Positions 41,701 through 51,191 of a stretch of 64,000 nt of DNA are shown in pieces. The notes under the pieces are model-generated. The model saw only the letters and a program-made list of their open reading frames with translations. It had not been told where the DNA came from and ran no database searches. Numbering within the stretch: position 1 is the first letter of the stretch; the number at the start of each line of letters is the position of its first letter. This DNA comes from Bartonella birtlesii IBS 325 (lineage in GTDB: Bacteria > Pseudomonadota > Alphaproteobacteria > Rhizobiales > Rhizobiaceae): NCBI RefSeq assembly GCF_000273375.1, contig NZ_CM001557.1, positions 319,793 through 383,792 of the forward strand, given 5' to 3'. Both the position numbers and the translations under genes were made by a program.

Positions 41701-43718
41701 AATGGAAAATTGTCTACAACAGCTGTAACAGCCTGTAACTCAGTACTCTGCGTGACGCCAATAATCTCAATCTTACTGCTGATATCCTGCCCCAAAGATG
41801 CCTTATTAATCGTCGCATCAAAACGATCATCATGTGCCCGCAAAGCATTTAAAATTTGCCAAACAACCCGATATTTATCATTGTTGTTCAAAGCCTGTTC
41901 TACTGGAGTCCCAGAGGGAATGCCAATCGGCAAAATGACATACCCCATCTTTTTGCCCTCAGAACGACGCATCACCCGCCCAACGGACTGAACAACATCA
42001 ATCTGACTCTTGCGTGGATTTAAAAACATGATCGCATCAAGAGCCGGAACATCCACCCCCTCAGACAAACAACGGGCATTGGTCAAAATACGACAAACAT
42101 CATCCTCGCCATCAGCTTTCAACCAATCAAGCAAAGCACCACGATCCTTCGCATTGAAAGTGCCATCAACATGCTCGACTTCACACTTCAGAAATGACTC
42201 ATTTTCCGTATTTTTTTTCGTATACTCAAGATATTCTTTAACAACCGCAAAAAATTCATCACGCACCACTTTAGAACTTTGAATAGTCTTACAAAACGCC
42301 AAAGCACGATGCATAGGATATGGATCCGCACCAACATCAGCCTTCAGATCTTGTTTTGTCAGTGCCTTATAACAGCCGATAATCTTTGTGGCATCATCAA
42401 GAACAAGTTCAGATTTGCCATCACTAAGACGCTTCTGAACAGCTGAACTGACCAATTGTTCATCCACTGCTAAGACAATAACCTTATAATCTGTTAAAAG
42501 ATCATGTTGTACTGCCCATGAAAAACCCCGATAAAAAACTGTTTTTCCAAAAAGCTTTTCATCATCCATCGAAGCGAGAACCGCATTAACTTCATGAGCG
42601 CGACTTTTTACGTTATCACCAAAAATGCGAGGTGTCGCTGTCATATAAAGGCGCTTCTTGGCACAAATAACATCATTAGAATGCACCTTAACAAAATTGG
42701 ATTCATCCTCTCCTACCAGTGTTGCCCCTGTTGTACGGTGTGCCTCATCACAGATGATAAGATCAAATGTTGGTAAACCATACTTTTTCTGGGCATCAGA
42801 AACCACCTGAATAGATTGATAGGTTGCAAACACAACGGTCATCCTATCTGCAACATCACCGCTCGCACGTTCTGCAAGTTTAGCAGCATCAGTTGTCGCC
42901 GGGAAAGCAAGATCAAACACATCGATTTCAGCAACATCATCACTACTCTTGCGGCGCTTTCCCACTTGTGTATCTGAACAGACAGCAAAGGAGCGTAATC
43001 CCATTTCTGTATCCGTTGTCCATTCACGGACCGTCTGTGACATCAGCGCAAGGGAAGGAACAAGAAACAAGACAAACTTGCCTTCACCCGCCAAATCCTC
43101 AGCAATTTTAAGACTAGTAAATGTCTTACCGGTACCACAAGCCATGATGAGCTTACCACGATCTGCTTCCATAAGCCCAGCACGCACATCACGCAATGCC
43201 TCCACTTGATGTGGACGCAGCGTCTTTTTATCTTCCAGTACAATTTTGTCTTTGGCTGCAAAAATTTCCCAACAGATCGGACTTTGCCGTATATTAGAAA
43301 GACCGATCCGTATAACAGGAATACTCTGTCCCCGTATCATTGTTTCAGCGTTATCACTCCAAGCATTTTGAGTACTGTCTATAATAACACGTCGCTTGAA
43401 TGGTTCTTTCCCTGATGCTGAAATAAAACTATCAATATCTGCTTTTTTAATCCGATATGCTGCATCATAAAATTTACATTGGATTGCCGCAAAACCCTCT
43501 TCATCACGAATCTTTGCTACAAGATCAATACCAGTATCACGACCATCCCAGCCATTTTCATGAGCCCAATCTTTAAAGGTCTGAACCTTTTCATACTGAT
43601 CAAACTGAAGAGGATCATGCCTCAAATAAGCAAGAGCAAAACGCTCAAAATATGTACCTTTGTCTCGTTCGGTACGTGCTTCATTACGATATGTCTGTAA
43701 AAGTGACTGCAGTGTCAT
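38760..43718 (-). CDS. Single-chain restriction-modification enzyme (type ISP-like)
   Basis: A 1652-residue fusion. Residues 1-150 are an Mrr-like nuclease with D65 (GIDLVA) and QCKFY (Q80, K82). A superfamily 2 helicase follows: Walker A ACGTGKT at about 193-199, DEAH at 324-327, and motif VI QSVGRVMRR near 579. A spacer then leads to an N6-adenine methylase with DPFTGTGTF near 907 and NPPY near 1016. The last about 500 residues should be target recognition. This order matches the type ISP enzymes (LlaGI/LlaBIII type), which cut after translocating from asymmetric sites. No separate methylase or specificity gene is adjacent, so the gene is self-contained. It lies between ftsEX and macB genes and looks acquired, though its base composition is not obviously different. 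Confidence 0.9.
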   Translation of the reverse strand: MTLQSLLQTYRNEARTERDKGTYFERFALAYLRHDPLQFDQYEKVQTFKDWAHENGWDGRDTGIDLVAKIRDEEGFAAIQCKFYDAAYRIKKADIDSFISASGKEPFKRRVIIDSTQNAWSDNAETMIRGQSIPVIRIGLSNIRQSPICWEIFAAKDKIVLEDKKTLRPHQVEALRDVRAGLMEADRGKLIMACGTGKTFTSLKIAEDLAGEGKFVLFLVPSLALMSQTVREWTTDTEMGLRSFAVCSDTQVGKRRKSSDDVAEIDVFDLAFPATTDAAKLAERASGDVADRMTVVFATYQSIQVVSDAQKKYGLPTFDLIICDEAHRTTGATLVGEDESNFVKVHSNDVICAKKRLYMTATPRIFGDNVKSRAHEVNAVLASMDDEKLFGKTVFYRGFSWAVQHDLLTDYKVIVLAVDEQLVSSAVQKRLSDGKSELVLDDATKIIGCYKALTKQDLKADVGADPYPMHRALAFCKTIQSSKVVRDEFFAVVKEYLEYTKKNTENESFLKCEVEHVDGTFNAKDRGALLDWLKADGEDDVCRILTNARCLSEGVDVPALDAIMFLNPRKSQIDVVQSVGRVMRRSEGKKMGYVILPIGIPSGTPVEQALNNNDKYRVVWQILNALRAHDDRFDATINKASLGQDISSKIEIIGVTQSTELQAVTAVVDNFPLRAQPARAGIGAPGYDFTLTDEAQGELSFPVDELARAIMAKIVKKCGTRDYWEDWASNIAEIAKNHITRLTGILAEPDTEARQAFDRFVAELRDDLNDTITEADAIEMLAQHIITRPVFQVLFEGYQFIRENPISRAMQCMLDVLDEANLDKESKDLEKFYASVELRASGITDPKAKQRLIIELYDKFFRYAFPRTVEKLGIVYTPVEVVDFILHSVNDVLEQEFGQTLGSSGIHIMDPFTGTGTFITRLLQSGLITPEEMKHKFCHEIHANEIVLLAYYIAAINIEMTYHGLMGGDYVPFEKICLTDTFQLYEQEKDLISDLLVDNSTRRVRQKELDIRVIVGNPPYSVGQKSENDNAQNISYSKLDRRIRETYAAQSSASNFNKLYDSYIRAIRWASDRIKDCGVIGFVTGSGYIEKLSMDGIRKNLCEEFSSIYVFNLRGDIRKNMLSKGRAQEGQNVFGSGSMTGIAVTLFVKNPNVTEHCKIYYHDIGDNLSTKEKLRELQRLGSIGGIKHEHGWQIITPDEHGDWLDQRNSDFEKFLALGDKKGEGKRLFENFSLGLKTSRDAWAYNFNSQALANNMSHMIAFYNSEVERFNAAHLHSDRKTRIGAVDDFFDTDAKKISWNYSLKQNLVKGKSFNFERDCLTQSLYRPFIRQWLYYNRALNDSVYQMPRIFPMGKAVENKVIQVTGTGARSGFSVLMTKILPDYCTIDNGQCFPRYVYENAESLGGTEEDQVHLFANFAEESKKAGLERRDALTDEGLNYFKAAYPGEMITKDDLFYYVYGILHSEEYRARYAHNLSRQLPRIPTVKKVEDFWAFVTAGRKLGDLHMNYEEVEPYPVTYKQGDPRTLMISDAVRFYRVEAMKFAGRRGAIDKSTVVYNAYITMQNIPLEAYDYVINGRSALEWVMERQVVKTDKASGLVNDANRYAVETVGNPAYPLELFQRVITVSLETMKTVRSLPKLEVRETENVHLSIVL

Positions 43719-44262
43719 GTCCCCCCCTTCAAAACACCTCTAACTATCGAGTCTAGTCAATTTCGTCAATGTCTACTTCTCTATCCAAAAGATTTTAGAC
43801 TGTATTCACTCAATATATTCATAACAGAATACGACTCTCCGCAAAACAAGCAGAATAAATTGAAAAAAATACTTATCAGAAAAAGAATGGAATTTGCTTT
43901 TCAAGCACAAAATCCCATGCATTTAACACATTCGCTCATCAATCTATATGGCAAATATCTTTTTTACGAAAATGATTTACAGCTTAAACCTATAGCTTTC
44001 TCAAACTACTTCATATTTTTTCAAATGCACAAAAACACACTGATAAATATTATGCAAAGTAACAGTAGAAGACCAATTTACATACCATTCCATAATCTAT
44101 TTTTCACTTTTTTTACTAATATATCATCCACTACATAAAACTGCTTGAGAGAACTTAACAAGTATTTCCCTATCCACGCCCCTTTTGCACAAATACTTTT
44201 CCAATAAGCGCCTCATTCCCTATGAACGGAACAACAATACCTATGCCTCAATCGATGAACAC
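43719..44262. other. Gap between restriction enzyme and macB
   Basis: 544 AT-rich bases. A 92-codon frame at 43860-44138 has a weak sequence (many Phe, Ile, Asn), no clear ribosome site and no recognised domain, and I do not consider it a gene. The promoter of the restriction enzyme should lie in the left part. Confidence 0.4.
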
Positions 44263-46251
44263 CTAATCACGCGAGAGAGCAACAACAGGATCAAGCCGTG
44301 AAGCTTGCCGTGCAGGCGAAAAGCCGAAACATATTCCAATAAGCGTTGAAAAAGTAAGAGATATAATGATTGAATCAATCGTATAAACGAGGTGGATAGG
44401 TGCCTTAAACAGCAAAAACAAACCACCAATAGACAGCCCAAAGAGAACTCCTACTCCACCACCGATGACACAAACCAAAATTGCTTCAATGAGAAATTGC
44501 TGTAAAATATCACTTTGGCGAGCCCCCACTGCCATACGCACCCCAATTTCATTAATCCGCTCTGAAACAGTAACCAGCATAATATTCATCACCCCAATAC
44601 CACCCACAATCAGAGAAATAGCGGCAATTGAAGACACCAAAAGTGTTAAAATATGTGTGCTTTCCGTAATACGATCACGAAAGAACTGAGAATTTCTAAT
44701 GAAAAAATCTTCTCCACCATGACGCATAATAAGGAAATGCTTCACCATCTTCTCCGCTAAATGTGAATCAATATGATCCGCAACCTTCACGGTAATTGCC
44801 CGAACTTGTGTTGTTCCAAGAAAACGCGTTTGTAAGGTTGTATAAGGCAAATAAACCTGCAACGTATTTGAAGTACCTCCCCCCATATGTTGCGGATCCA
44901 CCACCCCAATAACACGCACGGGAACATTACCTACCTGAACAACTTTCCCTATCGGATTCTCATGACTATGAGGGAAAAGTACAGCAAGTGCTTCTTTTTC
45001 AATGACGAGATCAGCCGCCCGCTCATGCACACCTTTCTGATCAAACAGCTGCCCTTGAACAGCTTTGAGTCCTTGTGTTTGAAAATACTGTTCTCCCACC
45101 CCAGAAACTATAACATTAACTTCAACAGCACCAAAACGGATTGTAGAACTTGTTGAAATTTGAGGTGTTACACCAGAAACATAGGGCAATCCTGACAGTG
45201 CGTCTGCATCCGCTTCCACCAAACTAGTTATTTTTTCTGCTTGTGGATCAGAAAGGCTTTTTCCAGGTAAAATTGTTAATGTATTGGAACCTAAACTTTT
45301 AAAATTTTCCATAATTTTTTCCCGCGTACCATTTCCTAAAGCCACCATAGCAATAATCGCCCCAATACCGATAATCACCCCCAGCATTGTTAAAAAAGTT
45401 CGCATTCGGTGGGCATTCATTGCCAACAACGCCATAACAAATGCTTCACGAAACCGTTCAGCAAAAGAACGAAAAAAACCCAGTATTTTTTGATCTTTTA
45501 GATTGTGTTGCTCTTGAAGAGGTTGAACTCTCGTTTTTGTTTTTGCACCTTTTGAGAGCTTATCAGCAATAATTTCTCCATCACTAATTTCGATAATACG
45601 ATCTGCTCTTTTAGCCACCTGCATATCATGCGTGACAATGATAATGGTGCGCCCTTCTTCTTGATGAAGCTCATCCAAAATACGCAACACTTCTTGGCCA
45701 CTCTGTTTATCAAGTGCACCGGTTGGTTCATCGGCAAGAATAACCTCGGCATTATTCATCAATGCCCGAGCAATTGACACACGTTGTTGTTGGCCACCTG
45801 AAAGCTGATTTGGACGATGATTTATCCGATCTCCCATCCCAAGACGTGTTAAAAGACCCTCTGCACGTTGTTTTCTCACATTTGGTGCACACCCTGCATA
45901 AATAGCTGGGATTTCTACATTACCAAGCGCTGTTAATTCATTAAGCAAATGGTAGCGCTGAAAAATAAATCCAAAATGATTACGCCGCAAAGCAGATAAT
46001 TCATCGGCAGAAAGGAAGGCTGTTTCTTTGCCTGAAATCCAATAACGGCCAGAAGTCGGTCGATCAAGACAGCCCAAGATATTCATCAACGTAGATTTTC
46101 CTGAACCGGAAGCTCCTACAATCGCCACCATTTCACCGCGCTTAATGGTAAGATTGATATCCTTTAAAACAGTGACAAATGTTTCCCCGGCAGGAAATGT
46201 GCGCACAATATTTTCTAAAACGAGGACAGCATCTGCTTGCTCTGTCTTCAT
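44263..46251 (-). CDS. macB: MacB-type ABC exporter, ATPase-permease fusion
   Basis: A 662-residue protein. The N-terminal ATPase has [15 protein letters not shown], signature [15 protein letters not shown] and [16 protein letters not shown] linker leads to a membrane helix ([20 protein letters not shown]), a large periplasmic MacB-core domain, and three C-terminal helices with [23 protein letters not shown] in part. MacB drives export of macrolides, lipopeptides or toxins with MacA and a TolC-like channel. All three partners are encoded here in one operon. Substrate unknown. Confidence 0.93.
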   Translation of the reverse strand: MKTEQADAVLVLENIVRTFPAGETFVTVLKDINLTIKRGEMVAIVGASGSGKSTLMNILGCLDRPTSGRYWISGKETAFLSADELSALRRNHFGFIFQRYHLLNELTALGNVEIPAIYAGCAPNVRKQRAEGLLTRLGMGDRINHRPNQLSGGQQQRVSIARALMNNAEVILADEPTGALDKQSGQEVLRILDELHQEEGRTIIIVTHDMQVAKRADRIIEISDGEIIADKLSKGAKTKTRVQPLQEQHNLKDQKILGFFRSFAERFREAFVMALLAMNAHRMRTFLTMLGVIIGIGAIIAMVALGNGTREKIMENFKSLGSNTLTILPGKSLSDPQAEKITSLVEADADALSGLPYVSGVTPQISTSSTIRFGAVEVNVIVSGVGEQYFQTQGLKAVQGQLFDQKGVHERAADLVIEKEALAVLFPHSHENPIGKVVQVGNVPVRVIGVVDPQHMGGGTSNTLQVYLPYTTLQTRFLGTTQVRAITVKVADHIDSHLAEKMVKHFLIMRHGGEDFFIRNSQFFRDRITESTHILTLLVSSIAAISLIVGGIGVMNIMLVTVSERINEIGVRMAVGARQSDILQQFLIEAILVCVIGGGVGVLFGLSIGGLFLLFKAPIHLVYTIDSIIISLTFSTLIGICFGFSPARQASRLDPVVALSRD

Positions 46252-46254
46252 GGC

Positions 46255-47478
46255 TTAATTCTCATCTTTGTTATGTTTACTAGGAATATCTGGCATAACT
46301 CCATCAGGTGAGCCTGTAATAACCACATCCCCCTCATCAAGCCCTGAAACAATCTCTGCCATCACCTTGTTATTAAGCCCAACGGTTACTTGTTTTGCCA
46401 CAACTTTATCTTTCTTCACCAAAACAGAAACCCATGCTGTGCGCTCTTTTGTTTCATCACGCAAAGCATCACTTGGCACCAACAAAACATTCTGAGCACG
46501 CCCTAAGATGATATGAACTTGCGCAGTCATATAAGTTCGCAGAAAGTTATCTTTATTATCGACATGTATAATCCCATTATAATAGATAGCCGATGATATG
46601 AGAGCACTAGAACCTCCCGCCATACCAGGGTTAATACTTACATCAGCACGAATTGCTTCAGGAGCTGGCTCTACTCTTTCTAGAACTCCCTCATAACGAC
46701 GTTGTGCATTCCCCAAAACCGTAAAATAAAGAGGTTGTCCCGCCTGAACTTTAAGAATATCAGCTTCTGAAATTTGTGCTTTTATCGTCATTTTTGACAA
46801 ATCACCCAAAATAACAATTGTTGGTGCTGATTGAACCGCATTAACATTTTGTCCTTCCTCAACAACGGTTGCTAAAACAGTTCCCGCAGAAGGAGCGGTC
46901 ACGCGGGTATAGCCTAAATTAACCTCTGCACTTTCCACATCAATTTGTGCCTGTATAATCTGTTGACGCAGCTGAGCAATTTGCGCTTCGTGTATTTTCA
47001 CTTGTGTTGCAGCATCATCGAGATTCGCTTTTGAAATTGCCCGTGCTTCGATCATTTTTTTCTGACGTTCTAAATTTTTCTGTGCAAGGGTGAGATAAGC
47101 CTCTTTTTCCACCAAACTTGCATAATAATGAGATAATGCAGCCTTTTTTCTTTTCAGATCATTTTCTTGATCTGTAGGGTCAATTTCTGCCAAAAGATCA
47201 CCTTCTTTGACAACACTTCCAGGAGCAACACGCATAGACACCACACGCCCTGTTGCGCGCACACCAACAGCCACCAACCGATAAGGACGTACAAGACCAG
47301 AAGCCAAAACACTTTCTTCAATATCACCACGTTTTACCACTGCTGTCATATAAGCAGGCGTTGATGTTCCAAAAAAAACGGAACGCAACCATAATAAGAT
47401 GACAAGGAATAGAACAGTTAAAAAGAAGGAAAGTTTTTTTCGTTTTTTAATAAAATTTTTTATGGAATTTTTTTTCAT
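46255..47478 (-). CDS. macA: MacA-type periplasmic adaptor
   Basis: A 407-residue membrane-fusion protein with one N-terminal helix (LSFFLTVLFLVILLWLRSVFF), the lipoyl half VVSMRVAPGSVVKEGDLL, a hairpin of about 80 residues, and the second half LGYTRVTAPSAGTVLATVVE. Two beta domains follow. It bridges MacB to the outer-membrane channel. Its ATG overlaps the stop of the NodT-like gene by 4 bases (ATGA), and macB begins three bases after its stop. Confidence 0.92.
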   Translation of the reverse strand: MKKNSIKNFIKKRKKLSFFLTVLFLVILLWLRSVFFGTSTPAYMTAVVKRGDIEESVLASGLVRPYRLVAVGVRATGRVVSMRVAPGSVVKEGDLLAEIDPTDQENDLKRKKAALSHYYASLVEKEAYLTLAQKNLERQKKMIEARAISKANLDDAATQVKIHEAQIAQLRQQIIQAQIDVESAEVNLGYTRVTAPSAGTVLATVVEEGQNVNAVQSAPTIVILGDLSKMTIKAQISEADILKVQAGQPLYFTVLGNAQRRYEGVLERVEPAPEAIRADVSINPGMAGGSSALISSAIYYNGIIHVDNKDNFLRTYMTAQVHIILGRAQNVLLVPSDALRDETKERTAWVSVLVKKDKVVAKQVTVGLNNKVMAEIVSGLDEGDVVITGSPDGVMPDIPSKHNKDEN

Positions 47479-48983
47479 CGCCCTACCTTTGTACGCAAAC
47501 GGTGTGCATTATCGACAATTTCTGGCCGCGACACATCAACAACACCATCCCAACCACCACCCAACGCCTTCATCAACGCAACATATTGAGTAACCAAAGA
47601 AACACGACTATCCTTAAGTGCCATTTGCGTAGAATAATAGGAACGATTAGCATTTAACAATTCGAGAAAGCTGGTATTTCCATTTTCAAAAAGAGTGCGT
47701 GAAAGCTGTAAAGAATGGAAAGAAGCTTTATTTGCAATGATAAGCTTTTCTAAACGCTGATGTTCTTTGGTTAATCTTACCAGCGCATTTTCCACATCTT
47801 CTAAAGCTGCCAACACAGCAGAGCGATAAGCAATAAAAGCTTGATCACGCTGTGCACGCGCCACTTCAACAGAAGCCATAATCTGCCCCCCATTAAACAA
47901 AGGAAAACGAAGCCCAGGCCCAAAAGACCACCCAATCGTTGAACTTTTCCACAATTGATTTATTGTCTCTGCTGCTGTCGAAATATTACCAGTTAAAGTA
48001 AGTGATGGATAAAGATCTGCTTGACGCTGACCAATCCGCGCTGTTGCCTGCGCATATTGGCGCTCAGCCCGTCGCAAATCTGGACGTGTTAACAAAATAT
48101 CAGCTGGAATTCCTGCCGGTATTGGCCATTTTGGTTGCGGAATTTTCGCGTGTTTTGCATTTTTTTGTAAAAGATCTTGCAACGCCGTAGGCACACGACC
48201 CGTTAAGACAGAAAGGCGATGAATACTCATTGCCAAATTCGCTTCCATTTGCGATATATCTGCCTCTGTATTCGCCACTTGTGCTTGTGCATTTAAAACA
48301 TCAAGCTCTGAAGCATCACCTGCCGTTAATTTGCTCCGTATTAATTCATATGTTTTACGTTGTGATGAAGCAATTTGCTGCACAATCAACAACTTTTGTT
48401 GCCAACCACGTAACTGAACATAATTTGTTGCCACATCCCCCAAAAGCGTCACCATGGTAGCACGCATATCTTCTACAGAAGCTTCAAGACCATAACGTGC
48501 AGCTTCAATAGCCCGCTTATGCCCACCAAAAAAATCAAGCTCCCAACTGGCATCAAAACTACCATGATATTGGTTGAAATATTTTCCTAACATCCCATCA
48601 GGTGTTCTAGAACTATTACGCGTTCCTGAAACTGAATTTGCCACATTTGGCAAAAGAGAGCCAATAGTTTGCCCTAAACTGGCACGTGCTTCACGAACCC
48701 GTGCCTTAGCAATAGCAACATTATTATTTTCAGAAATTGCATCATTCATTAAGGCATTCAAAACAGGATCATTCAAACGCCGCCACCATCCAGCAAGTGT
48801 GACCACACGCCCAGCAGTCTGTACAGACCGCTGTCCCCAATGTGTAGGAACACGAAAAGATGTTCTCTGGTAATCAGGCCCTACCATACATCCTGATAAT
48901 ATAAAAAAACATAACAAAACACTATAAAGTAATCTGCTAGAAACAACCCCTTTGAGATTTCTGATATACATCGAGTCTCCCAT
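47475..48983 (-). CDS. NodT/TolC-family outer-membrane efflux lipoprotein
   Basis: A 502-residue protein with lipobox signal CFFILSGCMVGPDYQR, the typical NodT/OprM opening, and two repeats of the outer-membrane efflux fold. Recognisable blocks are ARVREARASLGQTIGSLLP and ADILLTRPDLRRAERQ, with GPGLRFPLFNGG. It forms the trimeric channel for the MacAB pump. It is the first gene of the operon; its promoter must lie in the 55-base gap to xthA or within it. Confidence 0.92.
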   Translation of the reverse strand: MGDSMYIRNLKGVVSSRLLYSVLLCFFILSGCMVGPDYQRTSFRVPTHWGQRSVQTAGRVVTLAGWWRRLNDPVLNALMNDAISENNNVAIAKARVREARASLGQTIGSLLPNVANSVSGTRNSSRTPDGMLGKYFNQYHGSFDASWELDFFGGHKRAIEAARYGLEASVEDMRATMVTLLGDVATNYVQLRGWQQKLLIVQQIASSQRKTYELIRSKLTAGDASELDVLNAQAQVANTEADISQMEANLAMSIHRLSVLTGRVPTALQDLLQKNAKHAKIPQPKWPIPAGIPADILLTRPDLRRAERQYAQATARIGQRQADLYPSLTLTGNISTAAETINQLWKSSTIGWSFGPGLRFPLFNGGQIMASVEVARAQRDQAFIAYRSAVLAALEDVENALVRLTKEHQRLEKLIIANKASFHSLQLSRTLFENGNTSFLELLNANRSYYSTQMALKDSRVSLVTQYVALMKALGGGWDGVVDVSRPEIVDNAHRLRTKVGR

Positions 48984-49038
48984 ATTTCTTCAGAATCAAT
49001 TACAAATATTAACACTTTATTTACTTGTTATTTCAAAC

Positions 49039-49848
49039 TTAATGTAAAAAATCAAATATAGTTTGTACTGGCACATGATCTGAAGGTTGCTTCCACCCCC
49101 GTGCAGCACGGAAAATTGACAGGTCAGTCATAAAAGGAGCTAAATCTGGAGAAGACCAAATATGGTCCAACCGCCGCCCACGATCTGAAAGCGCCCAATC
49201 GCGTGCACGATAACTCCACCATGTATAAAGTTTAGTAGGAACAGGAATATGCATACGCATCAAATCAACCCACCCCCCTTGATGACATAAAGCCTGTAAA
49301 CGTTCTGTTTCAATGGGTGTATGGCTTACGACCTTCAACAATTGTTTATGAGACCAAACATCCTCTACCAAAGGAGCAATATTTAAATCCCCCAGCAAAA
49401 GAGAAGAAAGACCATTTTCTTGATGTGCACGGATAGCAGACATCTCTTCTAGAAAATCAAGTTTATGGCGAAATTTTTCATTGACATCAGCATCAGGCAC
49501 ATCCCCCCCAGCCGGAACATAAAAATTATGAATTTGTATCTCTCTGCCATAAATTTCAACAATGACTGAAATATAACGACAATCTTGTTTTTGACAAAAG
49601 AAACGCTTTTCAACATTTTTAAAAGGCAAACGCGAAACAATTGCCACACCATTGTAAGATTTTTGTCCACTAAGTGCAATATGCTTATATCCAGCCGCTC
49701 TAAAATCCTCCACTGGGAATAAAGCATCTGGACATTTTGTTTCCTGTAGACACAAAATATCGGCAGCAAAAAATTCCAAATACTGAAAAACCTGTGCAAG
49801 ACGCAAACGAATAGAATTAATATTCCAAGTTGCAATACGAAAGACCAT
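49039..49848 (-). CDS. xthA: Exodeoxyribonuclease III
   Basis: A 269-residue AP endonuclease/3' exonuclease. Motifs: RIATWNINSIRLRLAQ, ADILCLQETKCPDALF, LLLGDLNIAP and SDHVPVQTIF. It repairs abasic sites. The ATG at 49848 is preferred because GAAAGAG lies just ahead and the product then starts MVFRIATWN, as in the family; an ORF start at 49878 would collide with the lolA stop. It lies 29 bases after lolA. Confidence 0.94.
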   Translation of the reverse strand: MVFRIATWNINSIRLRLAQVFQYLEFFAADILCLQETKCPDALFPVEDFRAAGYKHIALSGQKSYNGVAIVSRLPFKNVEKRFFCQKQDCRYISVIVEIYGREIQIHNFYVPAGGDVPDADVNEKFRHKLDFLEEMSAIRAHQENGLSSLLLGDLNIAPLVEDVWSHKQLLKVVSHTPIETERLQALCHQGGWVDLMRMHIPVPTKLYTWWSYRARDWALSDRGRRLDHIWSSPDLAPFMTDLSIFRAARGWKQPSDHVPVQTIFDFLH

Positions 49849-49877
49849 CTCTTTCAACCCCAATGAATAGCAGCACA

Positions 49878-50501
49878 CTATTTTTTTGCGGGAAGTGTAA
49901 ACGTCCCATCGGCAAACCGCACACCCGTGCGTACATTCGTAATTTGAACAGTGGTCTCTAAATTCTGTTGATCAATAATTGTCCATTGCCGTAAAGCAGG
50001 GCTTTTAGCATCAAAAACCATCTTAATTTGTCCTGCTCCTATGCTTTTGTCCCGCAAGACAATTGTCACCGCTCCTGGATTCTCAAAAAATGCTAACAAA
50101 CGCCCAGATGATATATTAATTTTATCATCTAAGAGAAATTTCATTGGCGTTTGAGTAAGCTGTGAAAAATTCCAAGTATTCAGCGCGCGATTGTTAATTC
50201 CTATAAATTGACCATCAGCAATAATCTGTAGGGGGATCTTTTTGTAAATAAAACGAATTTTTCCTGGTCTCTCTAAATAAAATGTTCCCTGAGACATTTT
50301 TCCCTGTGGACTAAATTGAATAAAGTCACCTGTCATTGTTTTAATTGCTGCAAACTGATTAACAATGTTCTGCGCCCTCACCACTTTATTGGATGCCACC
50401 TTATTAAATGATTGAGAAAAAGTAGGAGAAATTAAACACAAAAAGATCATAATCCCGACAAACCCAAAGGCTCTTCCTTGTGATAAAAAAGACGTTTTCA
50501 T
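49878..50501 (-). CDS. lolA: LolA-like outer-membrane lipoprotein carrier
   Basis: About 207 residues. A signal peptide (AFGFVGIMIFLCLISPTFS) is followed by an open beta-barrel domain with MTGDFIQFSPQGKMSQGTFYL, RPGKIRFIYKK and a C-terminal FADGTFTLPAKK. This is the LolA fold that ferries lipoproteins across the periplasm. ATG at 50501 gives a clean signal peptide with GGGAGC upstream. The order ftsK-lolA-xthA is common in alphaproteobacteria, although a 690-base stretch with ftsK remnants separates it from ftsK here. Confidence 0.88.
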   Translation of the reverse strand: MKTSFLSQGRAFGFVGIMIFLCLISPTFSQSFNKVASNKVVRAQNIVNQFAAIKTMTGDFIQFSPQGKMSQGTFYLERPGKIRFIYKKIPLQIIADGQFIGINNRALNTWNFSQLTQTPMKFLLDDKINISSGRLLAFFENPGAVTIVLRDKSIGAGQIKMVFDAKSPALRQWTIIDQQNLETTVQITNVRTGVRFADGTFTLPAKK

Positions 50502-50623
50502 AGAAAATGCTCCCAAGCAATACATATTTATTTTTTAATTTAGTAGAATAATGTATAGATACCCTTCTCTAAAAGAAAAAGATATTCTTTAAAAGAACTA
50601 TCAAAAGATTTTACCTCAAAAAG

Positions 50624-50905
50624 ACTCTTCTTCGGCAGGCACCAAAATTTCCCGCTTCCTCGCATGATTTGTTCAACTCAATAATACCCTCTTCTTCCAT
50701 CCGCTCAATTAATGAAGCCGCACGGTTATAACCAATACCTAAACGGCGTTGAACATAAGAAGTTGAAGCCTTACATTCATGAGAAACAAAACAACAGACT
50801 GATGATAAAAATCACCTACTAAAGCAGAAGATAAAGCAACACCCACACTCTTCTTTGCAATCTCTTGCGTAATACTCTCCAAATAATCAATTTGCTCTTG
50901 AAATC
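50624..50905 (-). pseudogene. Near-identical extra copy of the ftsK 3' end
   Basis: Positions 50626-50774 repeat ftsK 51204-51349 almost base for base, for example CGCTCAATTAATGAAGCCGC and ACCAATACCTAAACGGCG in both. Similarity fades but is still visible to about 50905 (CTCTTGCGTAAT and AAATAATCA match ftsK near 51438-51466). The frame is shifted by an indel and no start or complete domain exists. The copied part encodes the C-terminal gamma (winged-helix) domain of FtsK. Confidence 0.88.
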
Positions 50906-50916
50906 TGAAAGTTATT

Positions 50917-51030
50917 AAATTTTCCCCTTTTCCGCATAATTTGCCGCACTTATGATATCCTCTTTCTCCTAACGCTCAATGAATAAAATAGCACAAACGA
51001 TAACGAATTCTCAACGGTAAATGAAATACC
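50917..51030 (-). pseudogene. Second, older decayed copy of the ftsK 3' end
   Basis: CCGCATAATTTGCCGCACTT followed by ATGATATCCTCTTTCTCC parallels ftsK CCGCATGATTTGCCGCACTA then ATAATACCCTCTTCTTCC (about 51236). Later, AACGCTCAATGAATAAAATAGCAC and CAACGGTAAATG also follow the ftsK order. It is much more diverged than the copy to its left. The remaining bases to 51191 are AT-rich without a gene. Confidence 0.75.
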
Positions 51031-51191
51031 AAAAACACATCTTTGCTTACTGAGATATTCTTTTCTGTAATAAAAAATATTTTTATAATAATGTACGAAA
51101 GTAATAGCGATTTACCATATAATAAAACAACAACTAATAAATAAATACTCTTAAAAAATCTTTTTTGAAAAGACTCTCACAAGTTTTCATT

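Noticed and set aside
43860-44138. 92-codon open frame left of macB
   Set aside because: No ribosome site, composition dominated by Phe/Ile/Asn/Ser as expected from AT-rich noncoding DNA, no recognised motif.
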